This document shows positions 17,448 to 26,063 of a stretch of 64,000 nt of DNA, in pieces. The translations under genes were made by a program, and so were the position numbers. The stretch's first letter is position 1; each line of letters opens with the position of its first letter. The notes beneath the pieces were generated by a model that was not told where the DNA came from, did not search any database, and saw only the letters and a program-made list of their open reading frames with translations. The stretch lies in NCBI RefSeq assembly GCF_038593855.1, contig NZ_CP151996.1, positions 3,224,001-3,288,000 of the forward strand. Reading direction: 5' to 3'. This stretch comes from Lysinibacillus sp. FSL M8-0337. GTDB lineage: Bacteria; Bacillota; Bacilli; Bacillales_A; Planococcaceae.

Positions 17448-17972
17448 TTATGAAATCCTGACGCTACGTATCTTTTCAGCTCTTTTTAAAACAAAGGTTT
17501 CACGCTGTAGCCATCGGTTGTTCTCTAATGTATTCCCCAAGTTTTCATTTTGTTTAATTGCTTCATCAATTAATACCCATTTCGGAGTAAATTGCAGTTC
17601 AGATTCGTATGCTTCTAGTTGCTGTGCTATCATCCTTGTACCATTTAATTCACAAAGATAATAATGGGATGTCATTTGGAATAATGTGTTGTCGTCATCA
17701 TCATCCACTTTCTTTTCATAAATCAAGCCCAGCTTGTTATAAACATAGCAATTCACATAACCTGTTTCTTCCCTTACTTCCCGTACTAACCCTTGTAAAT
17801 GAGTTTCATTGTCCTCTAGTCCCCCTCCTGGAAATTTGTAATCTCCCTTATTTGAATGAACTAGCAAAACTTTATTTTGATTTAAAATGATGGCTCTAAC
17901 AGCTTCCCTAAAAATTGTATTTGTGCAATGTGTACTATTTGGTTCCTCCTCAAATACTTTGCTGAAAATCAC
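17448..17972 (-). CDS. NUDIX hydrolase
   Basis: Putative Nudix pyrophosphohydrolase of about 174 residues. The Nudix box is complete in the stretch G-G-G-L-E-D-N-E-T through R-E-V-R-E-E-T-G-Y, just after FREAVRAIILNQNKVLLVHS. The open frame continues upstream, but GTG 17972 has GGGGAG seven bases before it and gives a normal family length. It overlaps nothing and follows the DUF4256 gene after a terminator. Substrate unknown. Confidence 0.8.
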   Translation of the reverse strand: MIFSKVFEEEPNSTHCTNTIFREAVRAIILNQNKVLLVHSNKGDYKFPGGGLEDNETHLQGLVREVREETGYVNCYVYNKLGLIYEKKVDDDDDNTLFQMTSHYYLCELNGTRMIAQQLEAYESELQFTPKWVLIDEAIKQNENLGNTLENNRWLQRETFVLKRAEKIRSVRIS

Positions 17973-18002
17973 ATAACCACTCCCCTTGATACTAAATTGT
18001 AA

Positions 18003-18044
18003 TAAATAAAAGCTTTCTAAACAGCATAAACGCTCTAGAAAGCT
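18003..18044 (-). terminator. Terminator of the DUF4256 gene
   Basis: On the minus strand AGCTTTCTA pairs with TAGAAAGCT (18036-18044 with 18011-18019), followed by TTTATTTATT. Confidence 0.8.
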
Positions 18045-18063
18045 CTCCGAAGTTTTTTTATAT

Positions 18064-18630
18064 TTATACTTTAAGCGCACCACGGAAGCCTCTTGCAGCA
18101 TAGTAGGAATCCGCTCCATTGTGGTACATAAAGACTGTATCGTAGCGACGATCACAGAAAATGGCCCCGCCCAGTTTTCGAATATTTGCAGGTGTTTGTA
18201 CCCAGCTCGACGTTTTTAAATCGAAAGCACCTAGTTCCTGCAATGCTCGGTATTGTTCTTCTGTTAAAAGTTCAATGCCCATAGCCGTTGCCATATCTAT
18301 CGCAGTATTTTCTGGTTGGTGCTTCTTCCTTGACTCCAATGCTTCACGATCGTAACAAACACTTCTGCGACCTTTCGGGCTCTCCGTTGCACAATCATAA
18401 AAAATAAACTCCCCCGTATTTTCGTCATAACCTACGACATCAGGCTCACCGCCAGTGCTTTCCATTTCATTGAGTGACCATAGTTTTTCAGCTTTCGTCT
18501 CGAGCTTTGCTTGTACTGAAGTCCAATCAAGACCTTGATGGCGATTCATATTTTTCTCAAATCGCTCTTGCAAAGTTTGAAGTAATTCCTCACATTGTTC
18601 GAGTGATAACGCTTTATTTTTCTTTGACAT
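18064..18630 (-). CDS. DUF4256 family protein
   Basis: A 188-residue soluble protein that I recognise as DUF4256 by its central signature: GGEPDVVGYD, FIFYDCATESP-KGRRS and CYDREALESRKK, and by the C-terminal GGAIFCDRRYDTVFMYHNGADSYY. Function unknown. The start ATG has AAGGAGGAAACAACT before it. It lies 58 bases downstream of the restriction-endonuclease gene on the same strand but has its own ribosome site and terminator, so any link with that system is uncertain. Confidence 0.8.
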   Translation of the reverse strand: MSKKNKALSLEQCEELLQTLQERFEKNMNRHQGLDWTSVQAKLETKAEKLWSLNEMESTGGEPDVVGYDENTGEFIFYDCATESPKGRRSVCYDREALESRKKHQPENTAIDMATAMGIELLTEEQYRALQELGAFDLKTSSWVQTPANIRKLGGAIFCDRRYDTVFMYHNGADSYYAARGFRGALKV

Positions 18631-18688
18631 AGTTGTTTCCTCCTTATTATTTCTAACTTTGCTTCATAACCTATTATTTATTCATTAT

Positions 18689-19513
18689 CTAATAAATCTC
18701 GTCCTTCAGTAAACCTTCTGAACTTAAAATATACTTTGTCTGCTGTTCAATGCTTGAAAATGATTCGGTAGCAAAAAAAACACCATTAATATGTTCATCT
18801 TTTAATCTGGTTTGTAAATTAATATGTTCACTCGTAAATGGGTAATAGATTATTGCGTAAAAGCTAGCATTTGGACAAATTTTTTTAAATTTTCTCGCCT
18901 TATTGATGATTTCATCTGCCCTTTTATGGATATCTTGTTTTGCCTCAATTCTTCTGACATCGATACCAACCTTATAGGGCGCATTGGATGGATGTACTGC
19001 ATCTAATTGAAAGTTTTCCCCATCCCATTCAAACTTAACTTTTTTAAAATCATCTGTTACGGCATTCTTTTTTAAAATAGTAAGAATCGCTTTTTCCCAA
19101 CTACCTTTAAATTTTCTTATTTCTTTATCTACATAAAACCATCTATCCAATTCACATATTGCAGGAATTGCAAGTTCATTGGGCAACATCGGTTTAATAT
19201 AACCTGCTAAAATTGCCGCTTTTTCTTTCGGTAACTTATCACTATATGTATCAATAGATATATCTAAATCTCGCTTAATCGCCCTTCCTGCAACATTTAC
19301 CGTCGCTAAAATGGATTTGACCACGATAGGGTAAGCGCGAAATGCATTCGCTAATTCACCAGCAGTCATATTACCAAAATTAATAAATGGTACTTCTTTT
19401 ATAAAAATAAAAGGTTCGAATGCGTGTAATAAAGCATTTTCGACAATATTTTGTCTATCTGACACACCATGAACTTGTGCTACTTGTTCTCTATGGCTAC
19501 TATACTCCGTCAA
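18689..19513 (-). CDS. Putative type II restriction endonuclease
   Basis: A 274-residue protein, unrecognised at family level, whose gene overlaps the methyltransferase stop by four bases (ATGA). In the C-terminal half, residues 183-192 read G-I-D-V-R-R-I-E-A-K: an acidic residue (D185) followed by E-A-K, which fits a PD-(D/E)xK nuclease core, with D171 as a possible further acidic ligand. Then follow a helix and strand (FYAIIYYPF), as in that fold. The coupling to a DNA methyltransferase is the main argument for restriction. Specificity cannot be inferred. Confidence 0.65.
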   Translation of the reverse strand: MTEYSSHREQVAQVHGVSDRQNIVENALLHAFEPFIFIKEVPFINFGNMTAGELANAFRAYPIVVKSILATVNVAGRAIKRDLDISIDTYSDKLPKEKAAILAGYIKPMLPNELAIPAICELDRWFYVDKEIRKFKGSWEKAILTILKKNAVTDDFKKVKFEWDGENFQLDAVHPSNAPYKVGIDVRRIEAKQDIHKRADEIINKARKFKKICPNASFYAIIYYPFTSEHINLQTRLKDEHINGVFFATESFSSIEQQTKYILSSEGLLKDEIY

Positions 19514-20799
19514 TTTTTCCCCTTCTTTCTTATAAGAACAGCATCCTCATAGTAAATTTTATTTTTCACATATTTCGAAGATTTCGTATTAACATTGGCT
19601 AAATGATGTTTCACAACATCTCGTTTAATAATTTGTGCTTCTAAATTAAGGGATTGAGCCATTTCCACATACATTTCTCCTAGTTTAGCTTCTACATCTT
19701 TATAATAAGAAGATTGCACCACAAGACAAGCTTTTCCATTTGGTTTTAACACTCGTTTGATTTCATATAATGACTCAAATGCATCTCTAAAATACTGTAG
19801 AAATATAGGTAGGTAATAACTTTGGGAGGCTTTTGCATGATGTTCTTTCACCTGTTTTAAAAAGGAACAAATACAACTACCCCATTTTTCGTTTATGTCT
19901 ATATTTTTATCAGCAATAACAGGAGCTCCCATAGTTGCTCTTCTCACTCTATCAAAATCCGTATCTTGTTTATAGCCTAAAAACAATAGTTCTGGCTTTG
20001 TAGAAACAGCGTAATCAATGCGTGTTAAATACGGAGGAGAAGTAATGATATTATCTGCGGTACAATCAGAAAAAATCATTTTTTTACTATCCCCTTCATA
20101 CAAAGAGGGATAGGAATAGTCACAATTTAAAATATTCGTATAGTATGTTTCTAAGTCTTTTATCATGGCCTTTACATAATGATAAAATAAATGATATGTA
20201 TCTACTTCGTCAGTTCTCGCTTTACGTATTTCATTCACTAACCATGTTGGATTTTTACCTATCTTGAATTTCCCTACGTACCTTAAACATCTAAATAGAA
20301 CTGCAAAGTAAAAAGCTCGTATTGTATCTGATAATGGGGCATCCGAAATATCGCTGTGATGCTTACAAACATCGTCGATAGCTAGTTGAATTTTATTTAA
20401 CACATTTAGATGTTTATCACTTACAAATTCTAATGTGTCTTCATTATTTAAAAATTCATCTTCTGCAAGTTTCACATGACTAGCAGTTTCCTTAATAGCA
20501 TTTCCGATACTATCCAAATTCAATTCAATTAAATTTCTAGTTTTAGCTTTCGAAAAAATGACCATCACTGGGTTGATATCTATACCAAAAGATTTGATTC
20601 CTCTCTTTTGGCACACTAAAGCCGTTGTCCCACTACCCATCCAAGGATCGAGTACAATCGAGCTCTCATTAGCTCCTAAATAATCTAGCATATCCTCCAC
20701 AAAGTATTCAGAGTAACTAGCATAATAGGGATGCCAATTGTGAATACCATTCCGTTCATTTTTTCCTCTTTTAGCTGACCTTATATTTTCTGTTAACAT
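19510..20799 (-). CDS. DNA methyltransferase (amino type, SPPY motif)
   Basis: A 429-residue site-specific DNA methyltransferase. Motif I (DPWMGSGTT) is at residues 51-59, with FGIDINP shortly after, and the catalytic motif IV reads TSPPY at 253-257. The SPPY form is frequent in N4-cytosine enzymes but also occurs in N6-adenine ones. The long stretch between the motifs may contain the target-recognition region. The frame begins at ATG 20799 with a modest site upstream. It is the first gene of a two-gene unit with the putative restriction enzyme. Confidence 0.9.
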   Translation of the reverse strand: MLTENIRSAKRGKNERNGIHNWHPYYASYSEYFVEDMLDYLGANESSIVLDPWMGSGTTALVCQKRGIKSFGIDINPVMVIFSKAKTRNLIELNLDSIGNAIKETASHVKLAEDEFLNNEDTLEFVSDKHLNVLNKIQLAIDDVCKHHSDISDAPLSDTIRAFYFAVLFRCLRYVGKFKIGKNPTWLVNEIRKARTDEVDTYHLFYHYVKAMIKDLETYYTNILNCDYSYPSLYEGDSKKMIFSDCTADNIITSPPYLTRIDYAVSTKPELLFLGYKQDTDFDRVRRATMGAPVIADKNIDINEKWGSCICSFLKQVKEHHAKASQSYYLPIFLQYFRDAFESLYEIKRVLKPNGKACLVVQSSYYKDVEAKLGEMYVEMAQSLNLEAQIIKRDVVKHHLANVNTKSSKYVKNKIYYEDAVLIRKKGKN

Positions 20800-21127
20800 T
20801 TACTGACACCATCCATTCAAACGCCATGTATTATTAATAATTTTAACTAACCTCTAACCATTAGTAAGAAAATCACGTGTAATTCATGTATTTGCTAATT
20901 CTTATAGAAGGCAAATGCTGCTAACTTAAAGCTATTTTGTGCTGTAAAAACCATTAACTTACTAAACACAGTACACAAATTTTATAAACAAAATCCATCC
21001 TAGTCAATTTCAAATAAATACGACGTAAAAATTTTATGATCTTTCGTAAATGAATTGCAAATGCTATTCTTTATAATTGCAGCATTTTGCAATAATTTTA
21101 TAAAAAAAAGGATAAAGAGAGGTCTAT
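20800..21127. other. AT-rich intergenic, no gene seen
   Basis: About 330 bases between divergent genes. It must contain promoters for the methyltransferase and the 21128 gene, but no convincing -35/-10 pair, repeat or RNA gene was found. Confidence 0.4.
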
Positions 21128-21371
21128 ATGAAAAACAAAGATATATTTACAGAAATAAAAACTTATAGAATCTTTTAAAAATGCCAAATTTGAAAAAGCA
21201 TCAGCATCCTTGCTTAATTATGATTACCGAATCAACTTCACATTAAATACAGGTTATGCGATGTTCCTTGATTCACATAATAAATCACTGACTGTCATCA
21301 GTACAAAAGAGGACTATACAATCTCAAACGATAGCAATTTTTTTACTATTTTAAAAAAGACGACGCAATAA
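21128..21371 (+). pseudogene. Frameshifted small gene of unknown function
   Basis: An ATG with AAGAGAGG upstream opens a frame that stops after 16 codons, at a run of five A (about 21157-21161). Removing one A restores a continuous frame of 80 codons (continuing I-E-S-F-K-N-A-K-F-E-K) up to the TAA at 21369-21371, which is followed at once by a strong terminator. The intact product would be a soluble protein with a beta-rich C-terminus (LTVISTKEDYTISND). It is either a real pseudogene, a sequencing error or a slippage site. Family unknown. Confidence 0.65.
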
Positions 21372-21403
21372 AAGGCACTTACAATTTAGTAAGTGCCTTT
21401 ATC
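21371..21403 (+). terminator. Terminator of the frameshifted gene
   Basis: A perfect 12-bp stem (AAAGGCACTTAC with GTAAGTGCCTTT), 6-base loop, then ATCATT. It can also act on the minus strand. Confidence 0.8.
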
Positions 21404-21487
21404 ATTAATTCTGTATTGCAATTTCTCCACTAGGTGTTCGCCGCTATAATAGCGACAACTGGTTGAATCATTTGCTATGAAAGCTTT

Positions 21488-21928
21488 TTATACTAAACCT
21501 TTGGACGTTGAAAAGTTTTGTAAACAATCAGAACTTACACTGTATGAAACGATATTTTCCTTGTATTTCTTCACGATATCAACGTGATTATCATAATTAA
21601 AAACAAAGAAATGTATATCCTTTTTGCCTTTTTTCAAATTGATAACAAATGGTGTGACATTTGATTCAGGTTCTAAAAATAACTTTTCATTACCTGGGAA
21701 AATATAATGCTTTTTTAAAAATGAAGCTTCATTAAAATAGTTAGTAAATCTACTTTTTTCTTCTTCTTCTAATTTCTTTCCGTTATAGGTTACGGTAACA
21801 TCTTTTGCATCCAGTTTTTTGTGCAGTTCAAATTTACTGACAGTCCATCCTACAACGATGCTTGGAGGACTCATTACCAATTTAACAATAGATCCAATCA
21901 CTATTGTCATAACTAAACCCCATGTCAT
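21488..21928 (-). CDS. yfmQ: YfmQ family protein
   Basis: A 146-residue protein with one N-terminal membrane helix (about residues 2-20) followed by S-P-P-S, then a soluble domain with KFELHKKL, VTVTYNGKKL and F-N-E-A-S-F. These match my recollection of B. subtilis YfmQ, a protein of unknown function. The ATG has only a weak ribosome site. Stand-alone gene; no terminator seen directly after it. Confidence 0.7.
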   Translation of the reverse strand: MTWGLVMTIVIGSIVKLVMSPPSIVVGWTVSKFELHKKLDAKDVTVTYNGKKLEEEEKSRFTNYFNEASFLKKHYIFPGNEKLFLEPESNVTPFVINLKKGKKDIHFFVFNYDNHVDIVKKYKENIVSYSVSSDCLQNFSTSKGLV

Positions 21929-22267
21929 ATCTTATCAGCTCTTTCATAATTTATTAATGTAGTAGCAAGTAATTTATTTGTATCACCTTCATTGCTCAGT
22001 GTCTCAAGAGGGATGTTTCATCCACTACTCAATTAAAAGGGATTTACATTAATTGTAACCATCTAATTGGATGTTATTTTGCTCGTACATTTATTTTTTA
22101 GAGCTAAAATATAATGTTGATTTAGATAGCGCCTATTGAAAATTGGAATTCAGTAAATGCCCCATTCAACACAATACCATATATGATTTGAATATCAAAT
22201 GAAAGTATTGTGACATAATAATAAAAGTGTAATTTTTATAACTGATTCAACCTTTTCAAAGTACCAA
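21929..22267. other. Intergenic, no gene seen
   Basis: About 340 AT-rich bases between two minus-strand genes, with no convincing frame, RNA gene or terminator. Confidence 0.4.
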
Positions 22268-22660
22268 CTAAAATTTATTAATCATCCCAAATATCATTCC
22301 GGATATATAAGGAATCAACCAGATAAACCATACGACCATGCTTAACTTATGAAACTTATGCTTCATTTTCGAGTCATTTTTCACCAATACAACGGAAGCC
22401 CAAATGGCATGAAATAACATTAAGACAATAGCTAATAAACCTGTTACACCATGAAAACTAAATAAAAATCCTTCTGTAGCCATTTTTTCCATCAAGGTCG
22501 TTCCAAGCGTATCGCATATGAAGCCTATCCAAAAAATGATCACATGCCACAATTTTAATGTTTTTTGAAATTTTTCTGACCAAACGCCTACTGAATAAAA
22601 AATTAATGCTGCTGTAATAAATATTGTAGCCACTATTAGCATTTCAATCACCCGATTCAT
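22268..22660 (-). CDS. HsmA-like four-helix membrane protein
   Basis: A 130-residue integral membrane protein with four hydrophobic segments (about residues 6-24, 37-55, 66-92 and 104-125). Conserved-looking polar residues within or near the helices include WHVIIFWIGFICDTLGT, HGVTG and HKLSMVVWF. This pattern matches the TIGR03987/HsmA family of uncharacterised Gram-positive membrane proteins. The start ATG has a poor ribosome site. Monocistronic by position. Confidence 0.7.
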   Translation of the reverse strand: MNRVIEMLIVATIFITAALIFYSVGVWSEKFQKTLKLWHVIIFWIGFICDTLGTTLMEKMATEGFLFSFHGVTGLLAIVLMLFHAIWASVVLVKNDSKMKHKFHKLSMVVWFIWLIPYISGMIFGMINKF

Positions 22661-22842
22661 AGCACAAATTTAAATGTACCGTTATAAGAATGCATACACT
22701 TATTGCCCAGATTTATTTTACAAAGGCAAGATGAACAACAGATGAACTGGTTACTATATAGTTCCTTAGTTTTTTAAAGACAGCGCTGTGCATTGGTTAA
22801 TTATTACTGATATTGTATTATTTATAGTGGGGGTGAATATTA

Positions 22843-23067
22843 ATGGATGAAATAGACATTTTAAATAAAGAAGCAATCAAAACAGATTTAGCGTTAATTA
22901 AATCTTGTTTGCGGTTAATCAATCAAACAGTCACGTTAAGCAAACGAAGAGGAGAAACGTTTAACGCTTCAGAAAATGAAGAAATACATATGTTAATTTC
23001 AAAAATTGATAGGGACTTGCACAAAATCAAAGTAAACATCCAGTATGAAACGAAACATACGAACTGA
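22843..23067 (+). CDS. Small hypothetical protein, 74 residues
   Basis: A helical, charged, soluble protein with no recognised motif. GGGGGTGA lies seven bases before the ATG and the frame ends before a bidirectional terminator, which supports a real gene. Its sequence (MDEIDILNKEAIKTDLALIK) suggests a two-helix hairpin. It is convergent with the MFS gene. No functional clue. Confidence 0.6.
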   Translation: MDEIDILNKEAIKTDLALIKSCLRLINQTVTLSKRRGETFNASENEEIHMLISKIDRDLHKIKVNIQYETKHTN

Positions 23068-23137
23068 TCGCCCTCTTCTATAGCGCGACAATAAGGTTCG
23101 ATTTGCATTTATATATTTTAGCTAAAATAATATCAAC

Positions 23138-23169
23138 AAAAAGGAAGCCTTTTTTGAGCTTCCTTTTTC
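23138..23169. terminator. Bidirectional terminator between convergent genes
   Basis: An 11-bp stem AAAAAGGAAGC with GCTTCCTTTTT serves both the 22843 gene and the MFS gene. Confidence 0.85.
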
Positions 23170-23196
23170 AATATCGTTACTTATGAAACTGACAAT

Positions 23197-24381
23197 CTAT
23201 TTTCTCTTTCTATCGAAAAGTATCCATAATAGTGTAACAATTGCTGCAAGCAGAACCATGAAAAATCCATAAAGCGGTGTATATGCTAACGATTGATGGC
23301 GAATAATAAAGCCCCCAATATAAGATCCTAGAAATATACCAATGTTAAAAGCAGAAATATTCAATGCGGAAGCCATCGAAATAGCTGTTGGTACATATTT
23401 TTCAGACAAAATCACTGCATATAGTTGCAACCCTGGGACATTCATGAACATAAATAGTCCCATTAACAGTACCATCATTAAACCGATAATTGGTGAGTTC
23501 AATGTAAAGTTAATGCCAAGTAATGCAAAGGCAAGTCCAAGAAAAATGATAAAGATTGAACGAAGTGGATTTCGATTAGCAAAGTGGCCTCCTAATGTAT
23601 TACCAATTGCAACACATATACCATAAACAGCTAAAATTACAACAACAGCATAGGGTGAATACCCCATGTATTGCTCTAAAATAGGTGAAATATAGGTGTA
23701 AGCAACAAAGGCACCACCATAGCCAATTGCAGTAATGAAAAGTATGAGTAACATGCGAATATTACCTAGTACTTGGCCGATATCACGCAAAGAGATTGGA
23801 TTGCCTTTTGATAAATGATTAGGTACTAACATTGCGTTACTAATTAAACCTAAGACACCAATTACCACAATAAAGAGAAAAGACATGCGCCAGTCCATTA
23901 CTTGACCAATAAAGGTACCAAGTGGAACCCCTGTTACAGTCGCTAATGTTAAACCTGTAAACATAAAAGCGATGGCACTTGCTCGTTTATGTGGTTCAAC
24001 TACATCTGCCGCAATAACAGAAGCGATGGACATAAAAACACCGTGTGCTAACGCTGAAATAATACGTCCAATAATTAAAATAGAGAAAATAGGTGCTAAC
24101 GCTGCTATTAAATTACCAATTATAAAAATGACCATTACAAGCAATAAAACCGTTTTGCGACGAAGGCTAGATGTTAAGGCTGTTAGTAATGGCGCACCAA
24201 TAGTTACACCTATTGCATATATCGAAACAGTTAATCCGGCTGTGCTTAACGATATATCAAAATCATCTTTTATTAATGGTAGTAGCCCTACACTGATAAA
24301 TTCAGTGGACCCTATACCAAAAGCACTAATTGCAAGTGCTAACAAAGTTAATTTAGCATTTGGCTTTTTTAAATGTGACAT
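23197..24381 (-). CDS. ytbD: MFS efflux transporter (YtbD-like)
   Basis: A 394-residue major-facilitator protein with twelve predicted helices, drug:proton antiporter type 1 (AraJ/YtbD-like). Visible signatures include FGIGSTEFISVGLLP near the start, GRIISALAHGVFMS in helix 4 to 5 and the G-V-P-L-G-T stretch of motif C. It is divergent from an HxlR-type regulator, with an aldo/keto reductase beyond; the same trio (ytbD-ytcD-ytbE) occurs in B. subtilis. The substrate is unknown. Confidence 0.85.
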   Translation of the reverse strand: MSHLKKPNAKLTLLALAISAFGIGSTEFISVGLLPLIKDDFDISLSTAGLTVSIYAIGVTIGAPLLTALTSSLRRKTVLLLVMVIFIIGNLIAALAPIFSILIIGRIISALAHGVFMSIASVIAADVVEPHKRASAIAFMFTGLTLATVTGVPLGTFIGQVMDWRMSFLFIVVIGVLGLISNAMLVPNHLSKGNPISLRDIGQVLGNIRMLLILFITAIGYGGAFVAYTYISPILEQYMGYSPYAVVVILAVYGICVAIGNTLGGHFANRNPLRSIFIIFLGLAFALLGINFTLNSPIIGLMMVLLMGLFMFMNVPGLQLYAVILSEKYVPTAISMASALNISAFNIGIFLGSYIGGFIIRHQSLAYTPLYGFFMVLLAAIVTLLWILFDRKRK

Positions 24382-24489
24382 ACAATAACGATCTCCTTTG
24401 ATTTTTCCTTTTAAGTGTAGTAATATCCATACATATCTAAAATGTCTATAGAGTACTTTTAGTTACTATTGAATATTACGGGGGTTACC

Positions 24490-24873
24490 ATGCAAAAAAT
24501 TTATAATATTGGTGTTGAAGCAACGCTTGAAGTGATAGGTGGAAAATGGAAACCAATCATTCTATGTCATTTAAACCACCATGGTAAAATTCGCACAAAT
24601 GAATTTCGACGATTGATTCCAAAAATTTCGCAAAAAATGCTTACTAGTCAATTAAGAGAACTAGAGCAAGCTGGATTAATTAATCGCATGGTCTTCAATC
24701 AAGTTCCGCCGAAAGTTGAATATTCCTTAACGCCTTATGGAGAAGAAATGGAACCTATTTTGAATATGCTTTGCACATGGGGCGAAAAGCATGTTGAAGT
24801 ATTACAAAATAAAGGTGAAGACGTCGTTTTAAAACAGCGTGATGAAGATATCGCGATGCAGCATACATCGTAA
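24490..24873 (+). CDS. ytcD: HxlR-family regulator (YtcD-like)
   Basis: A 127-residue winged-helix regulator. The HxlR signature is clear: GGKWKPIILCHL, RTNEFRRLIPKISQKMLTSQLRELE and PKVEYSLTPYGE. A single Cys near residue 21 and another near 98 could sense thiol stress, as in YodB relatives (inference). Start at ATG 24490 after GGGGGTTACC; the frame opens at 24469. It is transcribed divergently from ytbD over about 110 bases, where TACT/AGTA-type half sites near 24450-24465 may be its operator. Confidence 0.9.
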   Translation: MQKIYNIGVEATLEVIGGKWKPIILCHLNHHGKIRTNEFRRLIPKISQKMLTSQLRELEQAGLINRMVFNQVPPKVEYSLTPYGEEMEPILNMLCTWGEKHVEVLQNKGEDVVLKQRDEDIAMQHTS

Positions 24874-24881
24874 TAAGAGAA

Positions 24882-24916
24882 GAAAGAGACTGTCACATAC
24901 TAGACAGTCTCTTTTC
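24882..24916. terminator. Bidirectional terminator between ytcD and ytbE
   Basis: An 11-bp stem (AAGAGACTGTC with GACAGTCTCTT) with T-rich ends on both strands. Confidence 0.85.
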
Positions 24917-24927
24917 CTTTTGAATGC

Positions 24928-25773
24928 TTATAGTGCAAAGTCGAATTCATCTGGGTTTGGTCCAACACGTTGTTCAAGGTTCATCAAATTGATAATAGCC
25001 ATTTCTTCGTCTGTTAAATGAAAGTCAAAAATATCAGCATTTTGCAGCATGCGTTCTCTACGTACAGATTTTGGAATTGTAATAACACCATTTTGCACAT
25101 CCCAACGTAAAATAACTTGAGCAATAGATTTTCCATATTTAGTTGCAATTTGTGCAATCGTGTCATCTTCAAGCAGTCCACCTTGCATTAATGGTGCCCA
25201 TGCTTCTAGGTGAATTTGGTGCTTATCACAAAATGTGCGAAGCTCCACTTGCTGTAAATGTGGGTGAAATTCTACCTGATTGACAACAGGTTTGATACGA
25301 GCAAATGATAATAGGTTTTCTAAGTGCGCTATTGTGAAATTACATACGCCAATTGCTTTGATTTTGCCTTGTTCATATAAATCTTCAAGTGCTCTCCAAC
25401 TTTCTGCATACTTGTCTTTACCTGGCCAATGAATAAGGTAAAGATCTAAATATTCTAATCCTAGTTTTTGTAGGCTTTCTTCATATGCCGCAATGGTATC
25501 GTCATAGCTTAATCCGTCATTCCATACTTTTGATGTAATAAATAAGTCTTCACGACGCAAGTTAGTAGATGCAAGCGCTAAGTTAATACCTTCACCTACG
25601 CCCACTTCATTGCCGTAAATAGCAGCAGTATCAATACTTCGATAGCCAACCTCTATGGCGTTTTTCACCATCTCAGCAGTAGCATCATTTTCTACTTGAA
25701 AAACACCTAACCCCATTCCAGGCATTTGTAAACCGTTATTTAATGTGATTGTATCTTGTAAATGTTGAATCAT
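24928..25773 (-). CDS. ytbE: Aldo/keto reductase (YtbE-like)
   Basis: A 281-residue NADPH-dependent aldo/keto reductase. The catalytic Asp and Tyr are in DTAAIYGNE, the Lys in the TSKVWN region and the His in LIHWPG; the C-terminal cofactor-binding IPKSVRRERM is present. The longest frame reaches 25944, but GGAGGAATAAAA directly before ATG 25773 sets the start; the extension codes only a repeat (see the 8-bp microsatellite). It neighbours the HxlR regulator and MFS genes, as in B. subtilis, suggesting joint detoxification of electrophiles (inference). Confidence 0.9.
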   Translation of the reverse strand: MIQHLQDTITLNNGLQMPGMGLGVFQVENDATAEMVKNAIEVGYRSIDTAAIYGNEVGVGEGINLALASTNLRREDLFITSKVWNDGLSYDDTIAAYEESLQKLGLEYLDLYLIHWPGKDKYAESWRALEDLYEQGKIKAIGVCNFTIAHLENLLSFARIKPVVNQVEFHPHLQQVELRTFCDKHQIHLEAWAPLMQGGLLEDDTIAQIATKYGKSIAQVILRWDVQNGVITIPKSVRRERMLQNADIFDFHLTDEEMAIINLMNLEQRVGPNPDEFDFAL

Positions 25774-25800
25774 TTTTATTCCTCCATTTGTCTGTTTGCT

Positions 25801-25856
25801 TGATTGCTTGATTGCTTGATTGCTTGATTGCTTGATTGCTTGATTGCTTGATTGCT
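25801..25856. repeat. Seven perfect copies of an 8-bp repeat
   Basis: TGATTGCT is repeated seven times without a mismatch, ending 28 bases before the ytbE start codon (on the minus strand), inside its leader or promoter region. A partial copy flanks it at 25795-25800. Confidence 0.95.
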
Positions 25857-26009
25857 TTCTCATTATGAAGTCCAGCAAGAGGAAATAAAAGTACGCACAT
25901 TTTCGTTTCATAGTAACGTCGAGGTAACATTTGTGAATTGACAATGCTTCGGAGGAAAAATATTTTTAATAGTTTCTTGGAAAAAGAGCTCTTACAGCAT
26001 AAAATAATG

Positions 26010-26043
26010 AAAAGACACATGCCTAAGTGGTATGTGTCTTTTC
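26010..26043. terminator. Bidirectional terminator of the NERD gene
   Basis: A 14-bp stem (AAAAGACACATGCC with GGTATGTGTCTTTT, one G-U) and a 5-base loop. Confidence 0.85.
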
Positions 26044-26063
26044 AAAGTTTGTTCTAAACTGAC

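Noticed and set aside
25736..26020. Minus-strand frame through the 8-bp microsatellite
   Set aside because: Repeats of 8 bp stay open in several frames; the product is low-complexity (NQAIKQSS) and there is no ribosome site.
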